The notes beneath the pieces are model-generated. The model ran no database searches and was not told where the DNA came from. It saw only the letters and a list, made by a program, of their open reading frames with translations. Below are positions 24,424 through 33,123 of a stretch of 64,000 bases of DNA, piece by piece. Source of the stretch: an uncultured Bacteroides sp. (GTDB lineage: Bacteria; Bacteroidota; Bacteroidia; Bacteroidales; Bacteroidaceae); assembly GCF_963675905.1 (NCBI RefSeq), contig NZ_OY780936.1:3295946-3359945 (forward strand). Direction: 5' to 3'. The translations under genes were made by a program, and so were the position numbers. Within the stretch, counting starts at the first letter, position 1; each line of letters begins with the position of its first letter.

Positions 24424-25434
24424 ATGAGAATAGGTATATTGACTTCAGGTGGAGATTGTCCGGGAATTAACGCAACAATAAGAGGCGTTTGCAAGACGGC
24501 GATGAATTTTTACGGAATGGAAGTGGTTGGTATACATAGTGGCTTCCAGGGTTTGCTGACAAATGATGTGGAATTCTTTACGGAAAAGTCAACGTCTGGT
24601 CTGTTAAATCAAGGTGGTACTATTCTGGGAACTTCGAGAGAAAAACCTTTTAAAAAGAAAGGAGTCTCACCAGATATCGATAAACCTGCAATAATGGCCG
24701 AAAATATACAAAAGCTCGGACTTGATTGTGTAGTCTGTGTTGGAGGAAACGGTACTCAGAAAACAGCTGCAAAGATGGCGGCTATGGGGCTTAATGTGGT
24801 TTCTGTACCAAAGACAATAGATAATGATATCTGGGGCACTGATTTCTCTTTTGGATTCGATTCTGCGGTTAATATTGCTACTGATGCTATCGACAGACTT
24901 CATTCTACTGCCAGTTCTCATAAAAGAGTAATGGTAATTGAAGTAATGGGGCATAAGGCTGGCTGGATTGCCCTTTATTCGGGCATGGCTGGCGGAGGTG
25001 ATGTAATATTGATACCCGAAATAGATTATAGTATTAAGAACGTTGGCGAAACAATAATGAATCGTCTTAAAAAAGGTAAACCATATTCTATTGTCGTTGT
25101 GGCCGAAGGTATTAAAACTGTCGACGGAAAGAAAGCGGCTGAATATATTGCCAGAGAAATAGAACACGAAACTGGAATTGAAACAAGACAAACAGTTTTG
25201 GGATATATTCAAAGAGGCGGAGCGCCAACACCTTTCGACCGGAATTTATCGACCCGGATGGGAGGGCATGCAACAGAACTTATTGCCAATGGAGATTTCG
25301 GACGAATGATAGCGTTGCAAGGAAATGAAATTTCTTCTATACCTTTAAGTGAAGTTGCCGGAAAATTAAAATTAGTAACCGAAGATCAGGATCTTGTTGT
25401 TCAGGGCAGGAGAATGGGGATTTGTTTTGGATAA
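24424..25434 (+). CDS. pfkA: 6-phosphofructokinase (ATP-type with Lys124 signature)
   Basis: Phosphorylates fructose-6-phosphate in glycolysis. The 336-residue protein starts MRIGILTSGGDCPGINATIR. Two positions define the phosphoryl donor in this family. The first motif reads GGNGT, in place of GGDGS (ATP) or GGDDT (PPi): the key Gly of ATP enzymes is kept, while the preceding Asp is Asn. The second reads PKTIDND, with Lys where classic ATP enzymes have Gly. Gly plus Lys is the pattern of group III PFKs, many of which use ATP. The Asp-to-Asn change would affect metal binding. MGHKAGW and the fructose-binding GYIQRGG are normal. It converges with rnc. Confidence 0.92.
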   Translation: MRIGILTSGGDCPGINATIRGVCKTAMNFYGMEVVGIHSGFQGLLTNDVEFFTEKSTSGLLNQGGTILGTSREKPFKKKGVSPDIDKPAIMAENIQKLGLDCVVCVGGNGTQKTAAKMAAMGLNVVSVPKTIDNDIWGTDFSFGFDSAVNIATDAIDRLHSTASSHKRVMVIEVMGHKAGWIALYSGMAGGGDVILIPEIDYSIKNVGETIMNRLKKGKPYSIVVVAEGIKTVDGKKAAEYIAREIEHETGIETRQTVLGYIQRGGAPTPFDRNLSTRMGGHATELIANGDFGRMIALQGNEISSIPLSEVAGKLKLVTEDQDLVVQGRRMGICFG

Positions 25435-25457
25435 GATAAAAGCGAATATAGAATGCC

Positions 25458-26456
25458 TTAACCCAAAATAGGATTGTTGGGTATCAATTGTTCAGTTACG
25501 CTGATATTTGCTTCTTGCTCTTCTTCTAATGCCATTTCATTGTTTTTAGGCTCGAAAGAATCAGTTATTTCGACCTCAATTTCGGTTGCTTCTGTATTCA
25601 GAGTGGTTTCTGTTTCCAAAGTGGCAATCTCGGAATTCTCATTACCCTTTGCAAGAATATCTTTTTCAGCCATAGCAGCTTCTGCTTTCTTTCTTGCTTC
25701 GTCAAAGATTTCTTTAAGGAAATTAGGTGTAGTCTGAATCTTTTTCAATGCCATTTTAGCAGCATTCTGCTGAGATTCTTTTTTCGAATAGCCTATTCCT
25801 GTCCCTGCAGAAAGCCCTTCAATAAGAATTTCTGACTGGAATATAGGGTTCGATTCTTTATCAAGAAACTGTTCTATAAGTTCAAAAGAGGCTGTGACTT
25901 TGTTCTTCTGAGTCCATTCAATCAGTTTAGATTTGAAGTTTACCTCTTTCTTTGCCACTTTATCCAGATCAATAAATCGCTTAATAATCTTAACTTCTAT
26001 GAAATGCTTACAGATATTATAACCCCGGTCCATATAAATGGCTCCGACCAATGCCTCAAAGGCATTTCCGCTCATATAGCTGTTGTGTGAAGATGTGCGT
26101 GTAGAGTATTTTATCAGTTTGTCGAGGCCAATTTCTACGGCAAGTTTATTAAGAGTTTCCCGTTGAACTATTTTAGAACGTGTATTCGTTAGAAAACCTT
26201 CTTTTTTGCCTTCGAATTTCTTGTAAACAATGTCGGCTACAATAGCGTCAAGAATAGCATCTCCTAAAAATTCAAGTCGTTCGTTGTTCAGAGGTCGGCC
26301 CTTTTCGGACTTTATAGAAGATGATTTGTGTAGTAAAGCCTGTTCGTAAAGGCTTATGTTGCGAGGGTAAAATCCCAAAATAGAATAAAAACGAGAATAA
26401 GACTCTTTATCCTTGCGGAAAAGGAGCCTTATTCTATCTATTTTATTGTTTAACAC
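25458..26456 (-). CDS. rnc: Ribonuclease III with C-terminal acidic tail
   Basis: Double-strand-specific endoribonuclease for rRNA and other structured RNAs. The RNase III signature NERLEFLGDAILDAIVADIV is complete, and the second acidic set is in SGNAFEALVGAIYMDRGY. A double-stranded-RNA-binding domain follows (NFKSKLIEWTQKNKVTASFE to QQNAAKMALKKI). The last 90 residues or so are an acidic, low-complexity tail rich in Glu and Thr. The frame is also open from an ATG at 26513, inside fabF, but GTG at 26456 begins four bases after the fabF stop and gives the usual start NNKIDRIRLLF. I prefer it. Last gene of the acpP-fabF-rnc unit. Confidence 0.92.
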   Translation of the reverse strand: MLNNKIDRIRLLFRKDKESYSRFYSILGFYPRNISLYEQALLHKSSSIKSEKGRPLNNERLEFLGDAILDAIVADIVYKKFEGKKEGFLTNTRSKIVQRETLNKLAVEIGLDKLIKYSTRTSSHNSYMSGNAFEALVGAIYMDRGYNICKHFIEVKIIKRFIDLDKVAKKEVNFKSKLIEWTQKNKVTASFELIEQFLDKESNPIFQSEILIEGLSAGTGIGYSKKESQQNAAKMALKKIQTTPNFLKEIFDEARKKAEAAMAEKDILAKGNENSEIATLETETTLNTEATEIEVEITDSFEPKNNEMALEEEQEANISVTEQLIPNNPILG

Positions 26457-26460
26457 AATC

Positions 26461-27723
26461 TTATTCGCTGTATTTTTTAAAGATAACGCACGCATTATGT
26501 CCACCAAAACCAAAGGTGTTAGAAAGTGCTACATTAACTTCACGCTTTTGCGCCTTGTTAAAGGTAAAATTCAGGTTATAGTCAATGTTTTCGTCATTGT
26601 CTCCATCTTCATGATTGATAGTTGGAGGAACGATTCCATTCTTAATAGCCAAAATACTTGCAATAGCTTCAACAGCACCGGCAGCACCAAGAAGGTGGCC
26701 AGTCATAGATTTAGTAGAACTAATATTCAGCTTATAAGCATGTTCGCCAAATACTTCTTTGATTGCTTTTGATTCTGAAATATCACCTACAGGAGTAGAT
26801 GTTCCGTGAACATTGATATAATCAATTTCTTCCGGTTTCATTTCAGCGTCTTCCAGTGCATTCCTCATTACCAAAATAGCTCCTAAACCTTCTGGGTGAG
26901 AAGCTGTTAAGTGATATGCGTCAGCAGAAAGACCAGTTCCAACAATTTCAGCGTAAATTTTTGCACCACGTGCTTTGGCGTGTTCCAATTCTTCCAAAAC
27001 GAGGCATCCGCCACCTTCACCCATAATGAATCCATCGCGGCTTGCGCTGAATGGGCGAGAAGCTCTTGCTGCATCATCGTTTCGTGTTGACAAAGCGTGC
27101 ATTGCATTAAAACCGCCTACACCTGCTTCAGTAATAGCTGCTTCAGATCCGCCGGTTACAATAACATTTGCTTTGTTCAATCGGATATAGTTAAATGCAT
27201 CAGCTATGGCATTTGAAGAAGTTGCACAAGCAGATACAGTTGCAAAGTTAGGACCGTGAAAACCATACATGATGGAGATCTGTCCTGCTGCAATATCCGA
27301 AATCATTTTTGGGATAAAGAAAGGATTGAATTTTGGGCCGTTTTCTTTGTTGGCAGCATAGTTCTTTACTTCTTCTTCAAAAGTTTGAATACCACCAATT
27401 CCAGCACCAAAGATTACACCAATTCTGTTTAAATCTTCTTTCTCAAGATCAAGATCTGAATCTGTTACAGCTTGTTTAGCTACAGCAACTGCATACTGTG
27501 TGTAACGATCCATCTTTCTTGCTTCCTTGCGATCAATGTATTGATTTGCATCAAAGTTCTTTACTTCGCAAGCGAATTTAGTTTTAAACAAAGACGTATC
27601 AAAATGAGTAATAGGTCCTGCTCCGCTCACACCATTAACCAAATTTTCCCAAAATTCGGGAATAGTGTTGCCTATAGGAGTAAGAGCACCAAGACCTGTT
27701 ACTACAACTCTTTTTAATTCCAT
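26461..27723 (-). CDS. fabF: Beta-ketoacyl-ACP synthase II
   Basis: A condensing enzyme of type II fatty-acid synthesis that adds two carbons from malonyl-ACP to acyl-ACP. The 420-residue protein has the full Cys-His-His triad: the nucleophile in VSACATSSNA, the first His in NVHGTSTPVGD and the second in STKSMTGHLLGAAGAVEA. The glycine-rich end NTFGFGGHNACVIF is typical. It lies 15 bases after acpP and 4 bases before the preferred rnc start, the standard Bacteroidales order acpP-fabF-rnc. Confidence 0.96.
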   Translation of the reverse strand: MELKRVVVTGLGALTPIGNTIPEFWENLVNGVSGAGPITHFDTSLFKTKFACEVKNFDANQYIDRKEARKMDRYTQYAVAVAKQAVTDSDLDLEKEDLNRIGVIFGAGIGGIQTFEEEVKNYAANKENGPKFNPFFIPKMISDIAAGQISIMYGFHGPNFATVSACATSSNAIADAFNYIRLNKANVIVTGGSEAAITEAGVGGFNAMHALSTRNDDAARASRPFSASRDGFIMGEGGGCLVLEELEHAKARGAKIYAEIVGTGLSADAYHLTASHPEGLGAILVMRNALEDAEMKPEEIDYINVHGTSTPVGDISESKAIKEVFGEHAYKLNISSTKSMTGHLLGAAGAVEAIASILAIKNGIVPPTINHEDGDNDENIDYNLNFTFNKAQKREVNVALSNTFGFGGHNACVIFKKYSE

Positions 27724-27738
27724 ATTATGAAATCAGAA

Positions 27739-27975
27739 TTAAGCTTTAGCAGTTTCGATGTAAGATACAGCGTCGCCTACAGTTGCAATTTTTTCTGCTT
27801 GATCATCAGGGATAGAGATTCCGAATTCTTTTTCGAATTCCATAATAAGTTCTACAGTATCAAGTGAATCTGCACCTAGATCATTTGTGAAGCTTGCTTC
27901 TAAAGTAACTTCAGATTCTTCAACGCCTAATTTATCAACGATAATCGCTTTTACTCTTGATTCAATTTCAGACAT
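27739..27975 (-). CDS. acpP: Acyl carrier protein
   Basis: A 78-residue acidic carrier protein. The 4'-phosphopantetheine attachment Ser is in [19 protein letters not shown]. It carries growing acyl chains for FabF and related enzymes. It begins the acpP-fabF-rnc unit and has a recognisable promoter upstream on the minus strand. Confidence 0.97.
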   Translation of the reverse strand: MSEIESRVKAIIVDKLGVEESEVTLEASFTNDLGADSLDTVELIMEFEKEFGISIPDDQAEKIATVGDAVSYIETAKA

Positions 27976-28028
27976 AACTTTAAGTTTTTTAATTAATAAA
28001 TTGAATTATTTTTTTAAATTTGCAGCTG

Positions 28029-28060
28029 CAAAGGAATGAATATTTATTGTTTCGAGCAAA
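28029..28060 (-). promoter_or_regulatory. Promoter of the acpP-fabF-rnc unit
   Basis: Minus strand: TTTG (complement of 28057-28060), a 20-base spacer, then TTCCTTTG (complement of 28029-28036), one base off TAnnTTTG. It gives a leader of roughly 45 bases before the acpP start. Confidence 0.6.
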
Positions 28061-28126
28061 TATTTAACCAATAAATTTCATCCATTTGCACATTTTTCAC
28101 GATTTTGTGCACAGATTTGCAGTCTT

Positions 28127-28717
28127 ATGAGTATTAAAATAGCAATATTTGGTTCAGGTTCAGGGACGAATGCCGAAAATATAATTCAATATTTTAAAGG
28201 CAATCCGTCTATTGAAGTTACTCTGGTTTTATCTAATAAAGCAGATGCTTATATATTAGAAAGAGCTAGATTGCATCATATCCCTTCTGCTGTGTTTACT
28301 AAAACTGATTTTAATAATGTTGTAGAACTTCTCGCTTTGCTTAAAGAGCATGAAGTTGATTTTATTGTTCTTGCCGGGTTTCTTCTTCAGATTCCTGTAG
28401 ACTTGATTCACGCGTATCCTAATAAAATAATAAATATACATCCGGCATTGCTTCCTAATTATGGGGGGAAAGGGATGTATGGCAACCGTGTTCATGAGGC
28501 TGTGATTGCATCGGGCGATAAATTTTCAGGTATTACTATACATTATATAGATGAGCATTATGATTCTGGTAGTGTAATCTTTCAGGCTAAGTGTGATGTT
28601 CTTCATGAAGATACTCCTCACGATTTAGCTACAAGGATTCATGCCCTGGAATATAAATACTTCCCCAAAGTAATTGAAGAGACTATCTGCAAAGAGTTTA
28701 AGTTGTCTTTCGAATAA
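28127..28717 (+). CDS. purN: Phosphoribosylglycinamide formyltransferase
   Basis: Transfers a formyl group from 10-formyl-tetrahydrofolate to GAR in purine synthesis. The 196-residue length fits. It starts IAIFGSGSGTNAENIIQYF (phosphate-binding GSGSGTN). The catalytic Asn-His region reads KIINIHPALLPNYGGKGMYG and the Asp region reads ITIHYIDEHYDSGSVIFQA. It is divergent from acpP, with TGTGCACA in the shared region. The start follows a short leader, and the gene has no close same-strand partner. Confidence 0.95.
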   Translation: MSIKIAIFGSGSGTNAENIIQYFKGNPSIEVTLVLSNKADAYILERARLHHIPSAVFTKTDFNNVVELLALLKEHEVDFIVLAGFLLQIPVDLIHAYPNKIINIHPALLPNYGGKGMYGNRVHEAVIASGDKFSGITIHYIDEHYDSGSVIFQAKCDVLHEDTPHDLATRIHALEYKYFPKVIEETICKEFKLSFE

Positions 28718-28962
28718 TCTGAAAGTATTAAAGAAACCAGTTGAAACATGTTTTTGAATATGTTCATTGATTTGTGTTAACACTTGCTTATTCGTTATAT
28801 ATTGCTGTTGTGTTTACTTCAAATCGGTTATTTGAGTTATACTTTATGGTTGGTTGTTTAAGATAAATGCTTAGTGTTTGAATAGTAAAAATGTGATTTT
28901 GATTTGTATCATGTTTATCTTTTCAATATACATAAAAGACTGTTTATTAATGTTTGAATAAA

Positions 28963-29017
28963 ATAATTATATTAGATTGTGCATATAATTATAAATAAAA
29001 TATCTATAATTATAAAT
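28963..29017. repeat. Phased ATAATTAT array E (21-22 bp spacing)
   Basis: The 8-base palindrome ATAATTAT occurs at 28963, 28985 and 29006, spaced 22 and 21 bases. The last two extend to a 12-base direct repeat, ATAATTATAAAT. The array ends 20 bases before the -7 box at 29037, which would suit an operator. The region is very AT-rich, so chance is harder to exclude than for the other arrays. Confidence 0.45.
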
Positions 29018-29036
29018 GCGAAAATATATTATGATA

Positions 29037-29044
29037 TATCTTTG
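29037..29044 (+). promoter_or_regulatory. -7 box upstream of the TlpA-like gene
   Basis: TATCTTTG matches TAnnTTTG. No TTG is found at -33. The predicted leader would be about 230 bases. Confidence 0.45.
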
Positions 29045-29278
29045 TTGAACTTTAATCTGAAAGCTATAGCTTAAACTATGAGAAGTCTAAAATTGTCAGT
29101 AAAAGTTAGGATGATTTTCAGGTAGGAGTGATATTGAAATTAGAAAATCGTTAAAGATAAGAACAAAAGCTTTGAAGTTACTCTCTGCTGGTGCGAGTTT
29201 GTTCTTTGTGCATAAATCAGCAAGTAAAGAAGAAATAGAATTAAAAACAAATAACCAAATCTAAAGAACAAATCGAAG

Positions 29279-31834
29279 ATGAAAAAAACACAACTGATCT
29301 TTCTACTATTTTTTTTATCAGCAATCGTGGCTTACTCTCAATCTGTTATTAAAAATCCAAGGACAGGATTAAGCCTGAATAATAATTCAACAATTACAAA
29401 AGTAGAACTAACTGATACTGCTACTGTTTTGTCTATTTGCACCAAATATACTCCGGGTTGGTGGATATATATTCCAAAACAAACCTATATTCAACCTGTA
29501 GGAGGTGAGAAACTTTTTATTAAATATTCTGTGGGGATTCCTTTAAATGAGAGATATACTATGCCTGTGTCGGGTGAAGTAAGTTATAAATTGATATTTC
29601 CATCCATTGCTAAAAATACAAGTTATATTGATTATGGCGAAGCCAATGAAGGTGGTAATTGGTTTATTTACGATATAGAGATTAAGCGACCTATTGTCAA
29701 ATTAGTTTTACCAAAGGGATTGAGCGGTGATTGGTTTGATAAATCGACAGGAAACTGGGAATTTGGTTTTTATGATAAATATATTGTCTACAAAAATAAG
29801 CTTTGGAGTTTCAATTATCCTAAAATCAAGAAGGCTGTAAATTCATTAAAGCTCAATAGTGATGGAGAATATATAGAATTGTTTTATAAAATTACTTCAC
29901 CGAACAATGTTTTGTTAGGCTTATCGGCCCAAGATTTAAAAGAATATAGTAATAATGCTGCTGAAGCCAAAAAGATAAAACCGGCAGATGACAAACCTTA
30001 TGAGTTACCTATTTTCAAGATTGATTCCGCAACTTACAGTGGTTATATTAAGGATTATACTCCACGCGTTGGAGTTAGAACACTTTCAATTGCCATTGAC
30101 GATATTATTACCGGAAAACAAAGTACATATTTAATAAACATTAATGAAAATGGTTTCTTTTCAACCAAGTTGCCTGTTTATTATCCGCATCTTTGCTACG
30201 TACGTTCGTCCATTTACAATGGATCTGTTTTCTTAGAACCAGGGAAAGAGGTTTTTCAGCTATTGGGTACATCCGATCAGCTCTTTATGGGAAAATCTGC
30301 CAAAATTAACTCAGATATGTCTGAATTAATAAAAATAAGAAGCTTTGATTATAGAGACATGCTAAGTAAAATTCTTGATATGTCGCCTACACAATACAAA
30401 GAATACTGTAAGCGTTTTCAAACAAAAGATATGAATGTATTAGATTCAATAATGAAAATCAATACCATTTCCGCCAAAGCATATCAGGTGATGAAAATGG
30501 AATTAAAATATGGGTATGAAGAATGTATGATGAACTATTGCGATTTTTATGAAAGTGCTTACCGTCAAAAAAACAATATTCCATATACACAAAGAACTCT
30601 ACCAATAAAGATAGATTCGCTTACAGTAGAATATTTTGATTTTATAAACAATGAATCGGTAAATAATCCATTGGCTGTAATATGCTCTGGCTACAATTCA
30701 TTTATAAACAGGCTTAAGTATTTAGATATTTTGCGAACTGGAAATTCATTCTCGATCAATACACAGGGGGTGGGTGCTGAGCTGGAGAAATCGGGATATA
30801 TCTTTACCGAGTCTGAGAAATTAATGTTAGAGAAGCTAAAAGAGGCGGATTTGATTTCCAACTCGGCAGAGGAAAAAGCCTATAATGAGAAATATAGTAA
30901 GCAAATAACAGCATTTTATACTAAATATCAGGAAGATTTTAAAAGCGTATACAAAAAAACTCCAAAAGCAGATAATACTGTTGTCGATAAATACTTTAAA
31001 GACAATAAAATTAAATTGACTGCAGACGAAAAGAAACTATGGAAGATTATAACTAAGCATGATAATTCGGAAAAGATTAAGAAAATGCATGAGTTTTATA
31101 GAACATCCGGTGATTCAACAAATGCATTCCATATAAAGCATACCCCTTTTATAAATGAATTCTTTGCTAAAAAGTCGAATGAAAACCGCAATAAAAATCT
31201 GAAAATGTTATTTGGCATACAAGAAGGATTTGCCAGTGACTTGATGTTAGCACAAGATCATTGTCGAAAAATAGTGGAAGAAGTATCTCCGGTAGACGAT
31301 AAAAAAATAAAAACTATCCAACAGCAATTTACTACTCCTTTTATATCCAATTATGTGGCATTATGCAATAATCAGACAATTGCTAAACTGGAAGCCAATA
31401 AGAAAAAGACAGGTTTTGTAGTAAACGAGACTCCTAAAACAGAAGCTGATAAGATTTTTGATGGCATTATAAATAAGTACAAGGGAAAAGTCATTTATGT
31501 TGATTTTTGGGCTACTTGGTGTGGTCCATGCCGCGGTGGCATAGAACAAATTAAACCACTTAAAGAAGAACTAGCCGGTAAAGATATTGTGTTTGTTTAC
31601 ATCACCAATCCATCGTCACCACAAAGCACATGGTCTAATATGATTCCCGATATTAAGGGAGAACATTATCGTGTTACAACAGATGAATGGAATTTTCTAA
31701 CTTCTATGTTTAATATTTCAGGTATACCACATTATGTGTTAGTAGGAAAGTCGGGTGAAATCATAAATCCCAATTTTGGACATTTCGACAATCAAATGCT
31801 AAAACGAGAATTAGAGAAGTATATTAAGAACTAA
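29279..31834 (+). CDS. Exported TlpA-like thioredoxin-domain protein
   Basis: An 851-residue exported protein. The signal peptide is residues 1-21 (KKTQLIFLLFFLSAIVAYSQ). About 700 residues of mostly unrecognised sequence follow, beta-rich first (to about 330) and then strongly helical and Lys-rich (about 340-720). The C-terminal 110 residues are a TlpA/ResA-type thioredoxin domain with the active site YVDFWATWCGPCRGG near residue 745 and a cis-Pro region GIPHYVLVGKSG. The CxxC pair is intact, so it should act as a periplasmic thiol-disulfide protein. Large proteins of this layout are common in Bacteroidales, but their partners are not known. The DUF2059 gene follows after 57 bases. Confidence 0.82.
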   Translation: MKKTQLIFLLFFLSAIVAYSQSVIKNPRTGLSLNNNSTITKVELTDTATVLSICTKYTPGWWIYIPKQTYIQPVGGEKLFIKYSVGIPLNERYTMPVSGEVSYKLIFPSIAKNTSYIDYGEANEGGNWFIYDIEIKRPIVKLVLPKGLSGDWFDKSTGNWEFGFYDKYIVYKNKLWSFNYPKIKKAVNSLKLNSDGEYIELFYKITSPNNVLLGLSAQDLKEYSNNAAEAKKIKPADDKPYELPIFKIDSATYSGYIKDYTPRVGVRTLSIAIDDIITGKQSTYLININENGFFSTKLPVYYPHLCYVRSSIYNGSVFLEPGKEVFQLLGTSDQLFMGKSAKINSDMSELIKIRSFDYRDMLSKILDMSPTQYKEYCKRFQTKDMNVLDSIMKINTISAKAYQVMKMELKYGYEECMMNYCDFYESAYRQKNNIPYTQRTLPIKIDSLTVEYFDFINNESVNNPLAVICSGYNSFINRLKYLDILRTGNSFSINTQGVGAELEKSGYIFTESEKLMLEKLKEADLISNSAEEKAYNEKYSKQITAFYTKYQEDFKSVYKKTPKADNTVVDKYFKDNKIKLTADEKKLWKIITKHDNSEKIKKMHEFYRTSGDSTNAFHIKHTPFINEFFAKKSNENRNKNLKMLFGIQEGFASDLMLAQDHCRKIVEEVSPVDDKKIKTIQQQFTTPFISNYVALCNNQTIAKLEANKKKTGFVVNETPKTEADKIFDGIINKYKGKVIYVDFWATWCGPCRGGIEQIKPLKEELAGKDIVFVYITNPSSPQSTWSNMIPDIKGEHYRVTTDEWNFLTSMFNISGIPHYVLVGKSGEIINPNFGHFDNQMLKRELEKYIKN

Positions 31835-31891
31835 TACAAGTGTATGTATCGCTTTTATTTAAACAAAAACAATATCAATGAATCAATCATT

Positions 31892-32656
31892 ATGAAGAAA
31901 ATAATCTTAGTTTCAATCATTCTTGCAGTAACCGCTTTTGATGCTTTTTCTCAAAACAAACATGAATCAATCAAGGAGCTATTCAGTTTAATGAAGACAG
32001 AATCAATGTTTGATAAACTTATGATTCCGTTTCAGAACTTACAAAAGGATAGTGTTTCAAAAGGGGTAACAGGTTCATTAATGAATTCAATTAAACCAAT
32101 GTTTAAGAAAATCATGGACGAAGATATGGTTGGAATATATGACAGGTATTATACTGAACAGGAAATAAAAGACCTGATTCGTTTTTATAAAACCAAGACA
32201 GGACAGAAGCTTATAAATTCAGCACCTGACATTCAAAATGAACTAATGAATATAATTAAAACTAAATACTTGGGAGAGTTTTTAAAAGACCCAATTTTTA
32301 AACCCGAAAACATAACAATCAACACTAAACCGAAACACGTGGCTGATTCAGCTTTTATTGCTCAAATGAAGAAAGAGTATTTGGATATGGATACTTCAAA
32401 TATTAAAAATGCCACTGCCGAACAAAAGCTGATTTTTAAAAAAGCAATAGGCAGAATGGATCCTTACGTAAAATATGAAAATAAAACTTTCCATTTTGCG
32501 ATAACAAAAGGGAGTGAAGTAAATATGTCGGATCGATTGTTTGAACTAATGAAAAAAGTTATATTGAACACTAATTCAATAATAAAAGACTTGAATGTTG
32601 CGCCCGATAAAAATGATCCGACGGTTATGCGCGGCATTCCGGAGAAAAGCAATTGA
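31892..32656 (+). CDS. DUF2059 secreted protein
   Basis: A 254-residue exported protein with signal peptide MKKIILVSIILAVTAFDAFS. The frame is open from an ATG at 31844, but the ATG at 31892 begins a standard signal peptide, so I take that as the start. The segment about residues 60-130 matches DUF2059 (IYDRYYTEQEIKDLIRFYKT followed by KTGQKLINSAPDIQNELMN), a helical domain of unknown function found in periplasmic proteins. The C-terminal part is unrecognised. It probably shares a transcript with the TlpA-like gene. Confidence 0.8.
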   Translation: MKKIILVSIILAVTAFDAFSQNKHESIKELFSLMKTESMFDKLMIPFQNLQKDSVSKGVTGSLMNSIKPMFKKIMDEDMVGIYDRYYTEQEIKDLIRFYKTKTGQKLINSAPDIQNELMNIIKTKYLGEFLKDPIFKPENITINTKPKHVADSAFIAQMKKEYLDMDTSNIKNATAEQKLIFKKAIGRMDPYVKYENKTFHFAITKGSEVNMSDRLFELMKKVILNTNSIIKDLNVAPDKNDPTVMRGIPEKSN

Positions 32657-32762
32657 TTATTAAAGTTGAATTTATTCTGAAGCCTTTTTTAGCGGAAGGA
32701 TACATCTTGATTTTAAAAAAAACAAAACTCAAATTCATCTCCACCATCTTCCACTAAAAAGC

Positions 32763-32790
32763 AAAAAAGCCTTTTAAATAAGGGCTTTTA
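32763..32790 (+). terminator. Hairpin/terminator after the DUF2059 gene
   Basis: AAAAGCC (32765-32771) pairs with GGCTTTT (32783-32789), an A-rich then T-rich hairpin about 107 bases after the stop. It is enclosed by the outer pair CATCTTCCACTA (32745-32756) / TAGTGGGAGATG (32793-32804), which forms part of the larger repeat region. Confidence 0.6.
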
Positions 32791-33033
32791 GCTAGTGGGA
32801 GATGAAAAAGTTTAACCGTTTATCTGCTACAAAATCCGGTTTATCTGCTACAAACCAGAGTCATCTGCTACTAAATTGAACGCTCTACAGCATTATTGTA
32901 GGTGCTGCTGTTAATTCTTGGATGAGTAGTATTCTGCTTTTTTATAATATGATCAAGGTGAATGTAGTTTGTATTCATAGGTTTGTTTACCACTTTTTCC
33001 TGATAGGTTAATAAATTTTGCAAAGAAATATAA

Positions 33034-33123
33034 GTAAGCCCTCGGCCAAAGACTCATGGGTTCATGAATGAAGACCGATGGGTTCTCGGATGAAGGCCTA
33101 TGGGTTTTTGGGCGAGGGCTTAC
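33034..33123. repeat. Phased array C (period 22 bp, ATGGGTT units)
   Basis: ATGGGTT occurs at 33056, 33078 and 33100, exactly 22 bases apart, in units ending ATGAA. Each copy sits in its own small dyad with different arms: TCATG/CATGA, CCGA/TCGG and GCCTA/TGGGC. The set is enclosed by an 11-base perfect inverted repeat, GTAAGCCCTCG (33034-33044) / CGAGGGCTTAC (33113-33123). Confidence 0.8.

Larger units (their letters stand above)
28718..29278 (+). other. Long AT-rich intergenic region
   Basis: 561 bases with no convincing gene. It holds a phased ATAATTAT array at 28963-29017 and a -7 box at 29037-29044 for the TlpA-like gene. An open frame from about 29124 to 29264 (reading LKLLSAGASLFFVHKSASKE) has no ATG and is probably leader sequence. 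Nothing else could be named. Confidence 0.5.

Noticed and set aside
24667-25212. 181-codon frame on the minus strand
   Set aside because: It is antisense to the conserved phosphofructokinase gene, and its translation has no recognisable domain and a shadow-like composition.
29124-29264. Possible small secreted protein (LKLLSAGASLFFVHKS...)
   Set aside because: The frame lacks an ATG and is preceded by a TGA; it is more likely part of the long leader of the TlpA-like gene.
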